A stretch of 64,000 nt of DNA from Spirilliplanes yamanashiensis (GTDB taxonomy: Bacteria; Actinomycetota; Actinomycetes; Mycobacteriales; Micromonosporaceae). The stretch covers positions 62,001-126,000 of the forward strand of contig NZ_BOOY01000039.1 of NCBI RefSeq assembly GCF_016863475.1, given 5' to 3'. The notes beneath the pieces are model-generated. The model made no database searches and had not been told where the DNA came from. It worked only from the letters and a program-made list of their open reading frames with translations. How positions within the stretch are numbered: the first letter of the stretch is position 1; every line of letters starts with the position of its first letter. Position numbers and translations under genes: made by a program. Positions 50,211 to 58,142 of the stretch are shown piece by piece.

Positions 50211-50558
50211 TCAGGCGGTGGCCGGCACGGTGCCGGCCACCGCGAGCAGGGCGGACAGCTGCGTCATGGCCTGCGGGCGGATCCGGTAGTACGCCCAGGT
50301 GGCGCGGCGCTCGACGTCGACCAGCCCGGCCTCTCGCAGCACCCGCAGGTGGTGCGAGATCGTCGGCCCGGAGACGTCGAACGCGTCGGTCAGGTCGCAC
50401 ACGCAGACCTCGTCGGTGGACGCGATGAGCGACAGCAGCCGCAGCCGCACCGGGTCGCCGAGCGCCTTGAACATCGGGGCCAGCTGCCCGGCGGCCTCCG
50501 GCGTCAGCGCCTGGACCGACAGCGGGGGACAGCACGCGCTCGGAGCAAACTTTGACAT
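50211..50558 (-). CDS. arsR: ArsR family arsenic-responsive repressor
   Basis: 115 residues, winged helix with FKALGDPVRLRLLSLIASTD, then the metalloid-binding CVCDLTDAF and the recognition helix VSGPTISHHLRVLREAGLVD. Cys52/Cys54 lie in helix alpha-3 and a Cys9-Cys10 pair sits near the N-terminus. That combination recalls the Corynebacterium ArsR site, which uses an N-terminal Cys pair plus one alpha-3 Cys. Divergent from the ArsO-like gene across a 77-bp region with an inverted repeat, so it should repress both directions until arsenite binds. Confidence 0.92.
   Translation of the reverse strand: MSKFAPSACCPPLSVQALTPEAAGQLAPMFKALGDPVRLRLLSLIASTDEVCVCDLTDAFDVSGPTISHHLRVLREAGLVDVERRATWAYYRIRPQAMTQLSALLAVAGTVPATA
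50218..50242. terminator. Perfect 12-bp inverted repeat between converging ABC permease and arsR
   Basis: Arms GGTGGCCGGCAC and GTGCCGGCCACC separated by one base. It lies 15 bp after the permease stop and inside the last codons of arsR. It is well placed as a bidirectional terminator. Confidence 0.65.
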
Positions 50559-50575
50559 GCGTCTAGCTTGACGCT

Positions 50576-50624
50576 CATCTAGGTATCGTGCAACTCTCGT
50601 CTCGTACCTAGATGACTGTCTAGC
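50576..50624. promoter_or_regulatory. ArsR operator: inverted repeat in the divergent ars promoter
   Basis: CATCTAGGTA (50576-50585) and TACCTAGATG (50615-50624) are exact 10-bp inverted repeats between the arsR and monooxygenase starts. Further CTAG-bearing words lie just outside (GCGTCTAGC, GTCTAGC). AT-rich relative to the region. Fits an ArsR-binding site. Confidence 0.7.
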
Positions 50625-50635
50625 TAAGGGGTCCC

Positions 50636-52267
50636 ATGAGCGAGAACACCGCCGCCGGTCCGTGCTGCGGCACCGCCCAGGCGGCCGAGCGCGCCGGCGC
50701 CTGCTGCGACCCGCAGGCGAGGGCCGACGCCGTCGCCGAGGGCGCGAGCTGCTGCGGACCGGCGGACGCCACGGCCCAGCCGGCCGGCGGCACCGCCACC
50801 CGCCCGCACCCCGTCGTGGTGATCGGCGCCGGGCCCGTCGGCCTGGCCGCCGCCGCGCACCTGCACGAGCGGGGCCTGCCGTTCGTCGTGCTGGAGGCCG
50901 GCGACGCCGCCGGCGCGTCGGTGCGGCAGTGGGGTCACGTGGCCCTCTTCAGCCCGTGGCGCTACAACATCGACGCCGCCGCCCGGCGGCTGCTCGACGC
51001 CGCCGGCTGGGCCGCCCCCGACGACGAGGCCCTGCCCACCGGCGCCGAGCTGGTCGAGCAGTACCTCCAGCCGCTGGCGAAGCTGCCCGCCATCGCGCCG
51101 CACCTGCGCCTGGGAGCCCGCGTGGTGGCCATGAGCCGCGCCGGGGCCGACCGGGTGCGCACCGCCGGCCGCGCCGACCTGCCGTTCGTCGTCCGCCTGG
51201 CCGACGGCACCGAGCTGCTCGCCGCCGCCGTCGTCGACGCGTCCGGCACCTGGCGCACGCCCAGCCCGCTCGGCGCCGACGGGCTGCCCGCCCACGGCGA
51301 GGCGGACGCCGCCGGCCTCGTCGAGCACGCCCTGCCCGACGTCCTCGGCGCCGCCCGCGACGCGCACGCCGGCCGGCACACCGTCGTCGTCGGCTCGGGA
51401 CACTCCGCCGCCAACACCCTGCTGGACCTGGCCCGCCTCGCGGAGACCGCGCCCGGCACCCGGATCACCTGGGCGGTGCGCGGCGGCTCCGTGCAGCGCG
51501 CCTTCGGCGGGGAGGGCGCCGACGAGCTGCCCGCCCGCGGCGCGCTCGGCAGCGGCCTGCGGGCGCTCGTCGAGACCGGCCGGGTCACCCTGGTGCAGGG
51601 CTTCGGCGTGCACACCGTCCGCCGCACCGGCGGCGGCGTCGAACTGGCCGCCGCCGACGGGCGCACCCTGACCGCCGACCGCGTCGTGGCCGCCACCGGC
51701 TTCCGCCCGGACCACGGCATCGCCACCGAGCTCCGGCTGGACCTCGACCCCGTCCTCGGCTGCACCCGCACCCTGGCCGGCGTCATCGACCCCAACGAGC
51801 ACTCCTGCGGCACCGTGCCCCCGCACGGCCACCGCGAGCTGAGCCACCCCGAGCCGCACTACTACGCCGTCGGCATGAAGTCCTACGGGCGGGCGCCCAC
51901 GTTCCTCATGGCGACCGGCTACGAGCAGGTCCGGTCCGTCGCCGCGGCGCTGGCCGGCGACCTCGCCGCCGCCGACGACGTCCAGCTCGACCTGCCCGAG
52001 ACCGGGGTGTGCAGCGCCACCCTGGGCGCGGAGAACACCGCCCGCGAGCTCGCCGCCCGCTTCCGGGTGACCCCCGACGTCCCGGTCCGGCTGGCGGCCG
52101 CCACGGTCGCGCTGCTGCCGGCCGCGGCGAGCACCGGCGACGCGGTCCGCGCCGCCGCCGAGCAGATCGGCCTCGACCCCGAGACCGCCCTGCGGATGGC
52201 CGAGGCGCCCTCCGTCACGGGGCTGATCAGCCTCACCCCGGCGGCGGGTGGCGGCTGCTGCTCGTGA
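50636..52267 (+). CDS. ArsO-like FAD/NAD(P) flavoprotein monooxygenase with Cys-pair extensions
   Basis: 543 residues. FAD-binding motif VVVIGAGPVGLAAAAHL near residue 60, then WGHVALFSPWRYNID, the second dinucleotide motif VVVGSGHSAANTLLDL and the VVAATGFRPDHG loop, as in flavin monooxygenases of arsenic islands. The N-terminus carries three Cys pairs (10-11, 23-24, 39-40) ahead of the FAD domain. The protein ends GGGCCS with a fourth pair. These could bind arsenite or another soft metal(loid). About 120 residues follow the core; an LxxETGVCSATLG segment holds a further Cys. ArsR operator upstream; MFS gene overlaps downstream. Confidence 0.85.
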   Translation: MSENTAAGPCCGTAQAAERAGACCDPQARADAVAEGASCCGPADATAQPAGGTATRPHPVVVIGAGPVGLAAAAHLHERGLPFVVLEAGDAAGASVRQWGHVALFSPWRYNIDAAARRLLDAAGWAAPDDEALPTGAELVEQYLQPLAKLPAIAPHLRLGARVVAMSRAGADRVRTAGRADLPFVVRLADGTELLAAAVVDASGTWRTPSPLGADGLPAHGEADAAGLVEHALPDVLGAARDAHAGRHTVVVGSGHSAANTLLDLARLAETAPGTRITWAVRGGSVQRAFGGEGADELPARGALGSGLRALVETGRVTLVQGFGVHTVRRTGGGVELAAADGRTLTADRVVAATGFRPDHGIATELRLDLDPVLGCTRTLAGVIDPNEHSCGTVPPHGHRELSHPEPHYYAVGMKSYGRAPTFLMATGYEQVRSVAAALAGDLAAADDVQLDLPETGVCSATLGAENTARELAARFRVTPDVPVRLAAATVALLPAAASTGDAVRAAAEQIGLDPETALRMAEAPSVTGLISLTPAAGGGCCS

Positions 52268-53463
52268 GCCCGCCCGGCGCCGCGCCGGCCGGTGCGCGCA
52301 CCGGCCCGCGCGGCGCCGCGGTCGTGGCCGCGCTGGCGGTCACCCAGACCGTCGGCTACGGTACCCTGCACTACGCCTTCGCCGTCCTGCTCGTCCCGGT
52401 CGCCGCCGACCTCGGCGCGGGCACCACCGCCGTCACCGGCGCCTACACGGCCGGCGTCCTCGCCGGCGCGGCCGTCGCGGTGCCGGTCGGCCGGTGGCTC
52501 GACCGGCACGGCGGGCGCGCCCTCATGACCGCCGGATCGGGCGCCGGGGCCGCGCTGCTGGCCGCCTGGTCGCAGGTCGGCAGCCTGCCGCAGCTCTACC
52601 TGGTGCAGCTCGGCATCGGCGTCGCCGCCGCGGCCAGCCTCTACGAGGCCGCGTTCGCCGTCGTCGTCGGCCTGACGGGCGCCGACCGGCGCGCCCGGGC
52701 GATCCTCGCCGTCACCGTGGTGGCCGGGTTCGCCGGCCCCGTGTTCCTGCCGCTCACCGGCCGGCTGGTCGACGCCCACGGCTGGCGCACCGCGCTGCTC
52801 GTCCTCGCCGCCGTCCAGGCGGCGACCGTGCCGCTGCACGCCCTGGCGGTGCGCCGGCCCGACCGCCGCCCCGGGCCGGCCGCCCTGCCCGCGCCGCCGC
52901 GCGCCGTGCGCACCGACCGCGCGTTCCGGCTGCTCGCGCTGGGGTTCACCGCGCACACCGCCGCGACCGGCGCCGTGGCCGTCCACCTCGTCGCCGCGCT
53001 GGTCGCCTGGGGACACCCGCCCGCCTTCGCCGCCACGGTCGCCGGGCTGCTCGGCGTGCTGTCCGTCGCGGGCCGGCTCGTCACCACCGCGCTGGGGCGC
53101 CGCGGCCGCACCGCCGCCGTCACCGCGGCCGTCTTCGCCGGGCAGGCCGTCGCCGCCGCGCTGCTGCCCGTCGCCGGGACCACCACCGGCGGTGCGATCG
53201 CCGCTGTCGCCGGCTTCGGGCTGGGCTTCGGCGTGGCCACCGTCGCCCGGCCCGTGCTGCTCGCCGAGCGCTACGACCCGCGCCACTACGCCACCCTCGC
53301 CGGGCTGCTCGTCGTACCCGTGACCCTGGCCCGGGCCGCGGGCCCGCTCGCCGCCGCCGCCCTGACCGACGCGACCGGCCACCACCTGCCGATGTTCGCC
53401 GCCGTCGCGGCACTGTGCGCGGTGGCCGCCGCCGCCCTGGCGGCGGCCCGGGAGGCAAGCTGA
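52264..53463 (+). CDS. MFS transporter of the ars operon
   Basis: 399 residues, twelve membrane helices, GTG overlapping the preceding stop (GTGA). The loop between helices 2 and 3 shows the MFS motif (VGRWLDRHGGRALM). It resembles MFS proteins found in actinobacterial and alpha-proteobacterial arsenic loci (ArsJ/ArsK-like in role), taking the place of ArsB or Acr3, which are absent here. It would export arsenite, an organo-arsenical or the product of the flavoprotein; substrate is inferred. Confidence 0.85.
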   Translation: MSPPGAAPAGARTGPRGAAVVAALAVTQTVGYGTLHYAFAVLLVPVAADLGAGTTAVTGAYTAGVLAGAAVAVPVGRWLDRHGGRALMTAGSGAGAALLAAWSQVGSLPQLYLVQLGIGVAAAASLYEAAFAVVVGLTGADRRARAILAVTVVAGFAGPVFLPLTGRLVDAHGWRTALLVLAAVQAATVPLHALAVRRPDRRPGPAALPAPPRAVRTDRAFRLLALGFTAHTAATGAVAVHLVAALVAWGHPPAFAATVAGLLGVLSVAGRLVTTALGRRGRTAAVTAAVFAGQAVAAALLPVAGTTTGGAIAAVAGFGLGFGVATVARPVLLAERYDPRHYATLAGLLVVPVTLARAAGPLAAAALTDATGHHLPMFAAVAALCAVAAAALAAAREAS

Positions 53464-53505
53464 ACGCGCCAGTTGTTCGCGGGCAGCACGATGGCATGCC
53501 GCGGG

Positions 53506-53533
53506 TTGACCCGTTCGCGGACGCAGGTATACA
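53506..53533 (+). promoter_or_regulatory. Strong sigma-70-type promoter before the lipoprotein/peroxidase genes
   Basis: TTGACC (53506-53511) and TATACA (53528-53533) with a 16-bp spacer, one of the best consensus promoters in the window. Predicted start near 53540, leaving a leader of about 43 nt with GGAGG before the ATG. Confidence 0.7.
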
Positions 53534-53582
53534 ACCCGGGGTGGCGCGAGCCGAACCCGATCCGGCCCGCCGTGGAGGGACT

Positions 53583-54176
53583 ATGCGAAGCCGGCGGTCC
53601 ACCTCGCTCGCCGTGGCGGCCCTGCTCCTGGCGGCCCTGGCCGCCTGCAACGGCCGCGGCGGCGGACACCTTCCGCCCCAAGGTCCTTTGTACAACGGCC
53701 AGGCGTCGTTCGGCTTCACCTTCAGCTGCCAGGACCGGGGCGGCCCCAACCCGCCGACCGGGCAGCTGCGCACCCAGCTGAGCTACAACGACCACGGCGC
53801 CAACCCCATCGGCGGCCCGTTCGGCATCCACGGGACCGCCGACGCCCTCGACTCGGTCACCGAGAGCATGCTCTGCATCGGCCGGAACCCGCCGCCCGGT
53901 GGCAACGAGCTGATCTTCCTGGGCCGCTACCGGGCGACCACGCCGGCCCCGGCGGGCTACCCGGAGGAGTGTCAGGCCCGCGGCAGGCTCGCCGCGCCGC
54001 ACTGCCGCTTCGAGGTGATCGTGCGCGACAACGACGGCGACCACGTCCCGTCGCCCGGCGACTTCTTCTCGATCACGCTGTCCAGCGACACCACCGTGGC
54101 ATCCACACTCGACCCGGCGACCGTGTTCTACACCCGGGCGGGCGTGCTCGCGGGCGGCAACATCACGGTCAAGTGA
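53583..54176 (+). CDS. Hypothetical lipoprotein
   Basis: 197 residues. Lipoprotein signal peptide with lipobox LAAC (Cys22). The mature part is beta-rich, with QASFGFTFSCQDRGGPNPPT, GHxNPIGGPFGIHGTADALD and a PHCRFEVIVRDNDGDHVPSP segment containing an Asp/Asn-rich turn. It resembles the post-COAP-1 type domain of secreted actinobacterial proteins. Cys residues (SCQ, LCIG, ECQA, HCRF) could form two disulfides. It precedes the haem peroxidase by 18 bp and shares its promoter. Confidence 0.78.
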   Translation: MRSRRSTSLAVAALLLAALAACNGRGGGHLPPQGPLYNGQASFGFTFSCQDRGGPNPPTGQLRTQLSYNDHGANPIGGPFGIHGTADALDSVTESMLCIGRNPPPGGNELIFLGRYRATTPAPAGYPEECQARGRLAAPHCRFEVIVRDNDGDHVPSPGDFFSITLSSDTTVASTLDPATVFYTRAGVLAGGNITVK

Positions 54177-54194
54177 CACCCGAAGGGGACAGTC

Positions 54195-55754
54195 ATGAAC
54201 GCTGACGACCGCCCCGGCCGGCCCCTCGGCCGCCCGTCGCGCCGCACCTTCCTCGCCGGAGCCGCCGCCGTGTCGGCCGGCGCCACGGTCGGCTGGCCGG
54301 CGGCCGCCGCGCACGCCGCCCCCGGCGGCGCCCTGCACGGCAGACCGCTGCGCGGCATGCTGCTGACCAGCAAGGACCGCCTGGCCGAGGGCCGGTTCGG
54401 GACGATGTTCAAGCGGCTGCCCGCCTTCGCCCCGCGCGACGACCTGCTCGACGGCCTCGCCCGGTCCATGGTCGAGGACCAGACCGTGCCCGACGACAGC
54501 CACCTCAGCACCAGCCCGCGGCTGTTCGCCGGCTTCACCTTCATCGGCCAGTTCATCGACCACGACATCACGTTCGACAACACGCCGCTCGACCAGCAGA
54601 CCGCCGACCCCGACGCCACCACCAACTACCGGTCGCCCCGCTACGACCTCGACTCGGTCTACGGCCGCGGCCCGGCCACCGAACCGCAGTTCTACGACCC
54701 GGCCGACCGCGACAAACTGCTGGTGACCACCAACGTCAACGGCGTGCCGGACATGGCCCGCGACAGCGCCGGCCGTGCGATCATCCCCGAGTCGCGCAAC
54801 GACGAGAACCTCATCGTCGTCCAGCTGCACCAGGCCGTCGCCCGGTTCCACAACCGCATCGTCGACCTCGCCCGCGCCCAGGGCATCCGCCGCGAGTGGG
54901 TCTTCGAGACGGCGCGCCGGCTGACCCGGTGGCACTACCAGTGGGCGGTCACCCACGACTTCCTGCCCCGCATCGTCGGCGACGACCTCGTGGGCCCGAA
55001 CGGCACGGTGTACAAGGAGGTCGCCGGCCGGGCGCCGGTCATCAACCTGACCTACTACCGGCCCACCAACCGCGACGGCCGCCCCTTCATGCCGGTCGAG
55101 TTCGCCGTCGCCGCCTACCGCTTCGGCCACAGCATCATCCGGCCGTTCTACGTCATCAACCAGGCGTCCCTCGACCGCGGCGGCGTCCCCGTCTTCGGCC
55201 CGGACGGCGGCTTCAACCTCAACGGCGGCCGCCCCGTGCCCGCCGACCTGGTCATCGAGTGGAAGAACATCCTGCCCGTCGACCCGGCGTTCCCGGCCCG
55301 CAAGCCCCGCAAGATCGACACCAGGCTGTCGCTGCCGCTCAGCACGCTCCCCGGCTCGGTCGTCCCGCCGCCCGACCCCACGGTCAACCTGGCGGTGCGC
55401 AACACGCTGCGCGGCAAGCACGTCGGCCTGCCCTCCGGCCAGCAGGTCGCCCGGGCGATGCGCGTCACCGCGCTGTCCAACGCCACCCTGGGCCTGAGCA
55501 ACGACCCGGGCTGGGCGGGTGAGGCGCCCCTGTGGTTCTACATCCTCAAGGAGGCCGAACTGCCGCCGTACAACGGCGAACGGCTCGGCCCGGTGGGCGG
55601 CAGGATCGTCGCGGAGACCCTGGTCGGCCTCCTGCAACGCGACCCGAACTCGTACCTGTACCTCGACGCGGCGTGGAAACCGGCCCCGCCGATCGCCCCG
55701 GCGACCGGCCAGTTCGGCTTCGTCGACCTGCTGCGCTACGCCGGGGCCGCCTGA
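54195..55754 (+). CDS. Tat-exported animal-type haem peroxidase
   Basis: 519 residues. Twin-arginine signal SRRTFLAGAAAVSAG. The An_peroxidase fold shows the distal-His segment FIGQFIDHDITFDNTP, the catalytic-Arg/NExxxV-type region SRNDENLIVVQLHQAVARFH, and the proximal-His segment VAAYRFGHSIIRPFY. Bacterial members (peroxicin/peroxidockerin-type) oxidise halides or phenolics with H2O2 outside the cell. AAGGGGA precedes the ATG. Cotranscribed with the lipoprotein, which might be an anchor or partner. Confidence 0.92.
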   Translation: MNADDRPGRPLGRPSRRTFLAGAAAVSAGATVGWPAAAAHAAPGGALHGRPLRGMLLTSKDRLAEGRFGTMFKRLPAFAPRDDLLDGLARSMVEDQTVPDDSHLSTSPRLFAGFTFIGQFIDHDITFDNTPLDQQTADPDATTNYRSPRYDLDSVYGRGPATEPQFYDPADRDKLLVTTNVNGVPDMARDSAGRAIIPESRNDENLIVVQLHQAVARFHNRIVDLARAQGIRREWVFETARRLTRWHYQWAVTHDFLPRIVGDDLVGPNGTVYKEVAGRAPVINLTYYRPTNRDGRPFMPVEFAVAAYRFGHSIIRPFYVINQASLDRGGVPVFGPDGGFNLNGGRPVPADLVIEWKNILPVDPAFPARKPRKIDTRLSLPLSTLPGSVVPPPDPTVNLAVRNTLRGKHVGLPSGQQVARAMRVTALSNATLGLSNDPGWAGEAPLWFYILKEAELPPYNGERLGPVGGRIVAETLVGLLQRDPNSYLYLDAAWKPAPPIAPATGQFGFVDLLRYAGAA

Positions 55755-55767
55755 CCGTCCGGTGCGG

Positions 55768-56808
55768 TCACGGGCCGTGCAGGGTCCGCGAGGGCCTGGC
55801 CTGGTAGCGGTCGCGGTAGGCGCCGGCGAAGCGGCCCATGTGCACGAAGCCCCACCGGTGGGCGACGTCGGCCACCGACGTCTCGCGCGGGTCGGCGGCC
55901 AGCAGGTCCTCGTGGACGCGCTCCAGGCGGACGTGCCGCAGGTACGCCATCGGGGTGGTGCCGAGGTAGCGCCGGAAGCCGGCCTGCAGGGTGCGGACGT
56001 TGGCGCCCGCGGCCCGGGCCAGCGTGCCCACCGTCCAGGGCTGGTCGGGGTGGGCGTGGATGACGTCGACCGCGCGGCGCACCGGCGCCGGCCGGTACGC
56101 CTGGTCGCTGCGCAGCAGGTGCTCGCGGTACGGGTGGTCGACGGCGAGCAGCAGGCCGGCGGTGAGGGCGTCCTGGAGGCGGTGGACGAGCAGGGGGTGG
56201 TCGAGCAGGCCGGTGTCCGCGCCGAACTCCGCGGCGGTCAGGCGGATCAGGTTGGCCCAGCTGCGGCCGGGGCCGTCGGCGATGTCGAGCTGGGCGGGCA
56301 GCCGGATCGGCTCGCGGATCGGCACGTCGAGGAGGGTCTGCAGCTGCTGTTCCAGGACGGTGGGATCGATCTTCACGCCGAGCTGGCGGCAGTCGGCGCC
56401 CCAGTGGTCGAGCGTGACGTCCTCGTCCACCCGGAAGACCGGCGCCTGGTCACCGGCGCCGACGATGGCCCGGCCGCCCTGGTGGGCGATGAGCCGCCCG
56501 GCCAGCGGCACCCCGACCTGGTAGGCGTCCGGCTGCTCGTAGCCGAGGGTCACGTCGGCGCCGTACCGGACGTCGCCGATGGTGAGGCCGCCGACGCGCA
56601 GGACGTTGAACTGCGCCGTCAGGCGGCCCGAGCGGCGCAGCGGGCGCAGGAACTTGCGCGGGTAGAACATGCTGCCGCCGAAGGCGCGCACCTGCTCGAT
56701 GTCGCTGGAGGCGAGCGAGAGGCGCTGGACCGGCGCACCGCCGGCGGGAGGGGCCGTGCCCGCGTGCGGGACGCGGGGCGCCGGCCGCGGCCGGCGGTGG
56801 TCTCTCAC
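55768..56808 (-). CDS. AraC family transcriptional regulator
   Basis: 346 residues from a GTG; an upstream in-frame GTG at 56853 would add 15 Arg/Pro-rich residues. The N-terminal AraC-binding-like domain (about 45-215; GDVRYGADVTLGYEQPDAYQ, VGVPLAGRLIAHQGG) and C-terminal double HTH (about 240-340; WTVGTLARAAGANVRTLQAG, FRRYLGTTPMAYLRHVRLER, SVADVAHRWGFVHMGRFAGA) are clear. It converges on the peroxidase gene with a 13-bp gap, so it may or may not control it. Confidence 0.9.
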   Translation of the reverse strand: MRDHRRPRPAPRVPHAGTAPPAGGAPVQRLSLASSDIEQVRAFGGSMFYPRKFLRPLRRSGRLTAQFNVLRVGGLTIGDVRYGADVTLGYEQPDAYQVGVPLAGRLIAHQGGRAIVGAGDQAPVFRVDEDVTLDHWGADCRQLGVKIDPTVLEQQLQTLLDVPIREPIRLPAQLDIADGPGRSWANLIRLTAAEFGADTGLLDHPLLVHRLQDALTAGLLLAVDHPYREHLLRSDQAYRPAPVRRAVDVIHAHPDQPWTVGTLARAAGANVRTLQAGFRRYLGTTPMAYLRHVRLERVHEDLLAADPRETSVADVAHRWGFVHMGRFAGAYRDRYQARPSRTLHGP

Positions 56809-56885
56809 GCCTCCACCGTAGACGGATCGACGCGGCCGCCGCGGCGGCGGCACCCGGACGTGGGACCGGCCTAGGATCTCCGGCC

Positions 56886-58130
56886 ATGGACAACGTGACG
56901 CACACGCTGATCAGTGTCATGGTCGGTGAGTCGGTCCATCGGTCCATCGCCCCGTCCGCGGTGCTCAGCGACCGGGCCCGCCGGTTCACCGCCATCGGCG
57001 TCATGGCGGTGGGCGGCAACCTGCCCGACGCCGACGTGCTCTACACCGAGTGGGCGGGTAGCACGCTGGACTACCTGCTGCACCACCGTGGGCACACCCA
57101 CACCGTGCTGGGCGCGCTCGGCCTGTCGGTGGTGCTGTTCCTCGCGGTGCGGCTCTGGTGGCGGTACCGGAAGGTCGGGCCGCGCCCGGCGGACACCTGG
57201 TTCCTGGCCGGGCTGTCGGTGGCGGCGCCGCTGCTGCACATCGGGCTCGACTTCACCAACAGCTACGGGGTGCACCCGTTCTGGCCGGTGGACAACCGCT
57301 GGTACTACGGCGACGCCGTGTTCATCGTCGAGCCGCTGCTGTGGGCGTGCGCGGCGGTGCTGGTGTTCACGCTGCGCTCGCGGGTGGCGCGGGTGCTGGT
57401 CGCGCTGGTGGTGCTCGCCGGGCTGGGCCTGAGCTGGTTCAGCGGGTTCGTGCCGCCGTCGCTGGCGGCCGTGCTGACGGTGCTGGCCGCCGGCCTGGTG
57501 GTGGTCGGCCGGTTCGCGTCCGCCCGGGTGGCGCTCGCCGCCGGCATCGCCGCCTGGCTGGTCGTCACGTCCGCGTTCGCGGTCACCGCCCGGGCGGCCG
57601 ACAGCCGGTTCGAGGCGCTGCTGGCCGAGGGCTTCCCGGCGGCCCGCACCCTCGACGTCGTGCTGACGCCGATGCCGGCCAACCCGGTGTGCCGGGAGGT
57701 GCTGGCCGTGCAGCGCACGGCGGACACCTACGTCGTCCGGCGCGCGTTCCACTCGCTGGCGCCCGGCTGGGTGACGGCGCAGCGGTGCGCGGAGTCGTTC
57801 CCGTCGGCCGGCGGGGAGTCGACCGCCCGGCTGCAGAGCGTCGGCCGGCCGTCCACCGGCGAGGTCGTCTGGGTGGGGGAGCTGGCGCTCCCGGCCGGGC
57901 TGTTCGCGAGCCTCGCGACGGAGTACTGCGCCGTCGGCGCGCTGCTCCGATTCGCCCGCGCCCCGTGGGCCGCGCCCGCGGCCGGCGGCTGGGTGGTCGG
58001 CGACCTGCGCTTCGACCGCGAGGCGGGACTCGGGCTGGCCGAGGTCGCGGTGGGCCCGCCGGCGGACGACTGCCCGGGCCTGCCCGCGCCGTGGGTTCCG
58101 CCCCGGCAGGACCTGCTCGACGGCGAGTGA
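56886..58130 (+). CDS. YdjM/DUF457-type membrane-bound metal-dependent hydrolase
   Basis: 414 residues. N-terminus MDNVTHTLISVMVGESVHRS and the metal motifs NLPDADVLYTEW and LLHHRGHTHTVLGALGLS are typical of the LexA-regulated YdjM family. About six to seven helices follow up to residue ~235. The last ~180 residues are an extracytoplasmic beta-rich region (VVLTPMPANPVCREVLAVQR, then TADTYVVRRAF and LRFDREAGLGLAEVAVGPPA) longer than in E. coli YdjM. Phospholipase-like or regulatory roles have been suggested for relatives; none is certain. Confidence 0.87.
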   Translation: MDNVTHTLISVMVGESVHRSIAPSAVLSDRARRFTAIGVMAVGGNLPDADVLYTEWAGSTLDYLLHHRGHTHTVLGALGLSVVLFLAVRLWWRYRKVGPRPADTWFLAGLSVAAPLLHIGLDFTNSYGVHPFWPVDNRWYYGDAVFIVEPLLWACAAVLVFTLRSRVARVLVALVVLAGLGLSWFSGFVPPSLAAVLTVLAAGLVVVGRFASARVALAAGIAAWLVVTSAFAVTARAADSRFEALLAEGFPAARTLDVVLTPMPANPVCREVLAVQRTADTYVVRRAFHSLAPGWVTAQRCAESFPSAGGESTARLQSVGRPSTGEVVWVGELALPAGLFASLATEYCAVGALLRFARAPWAAPAAGGWVVGDLRFDREAGLGLAEVAVGPPADDCPGLPAPWVPPRQDLLDGE

Positions 58131-58142
58131 CCGCGCCGGGGG

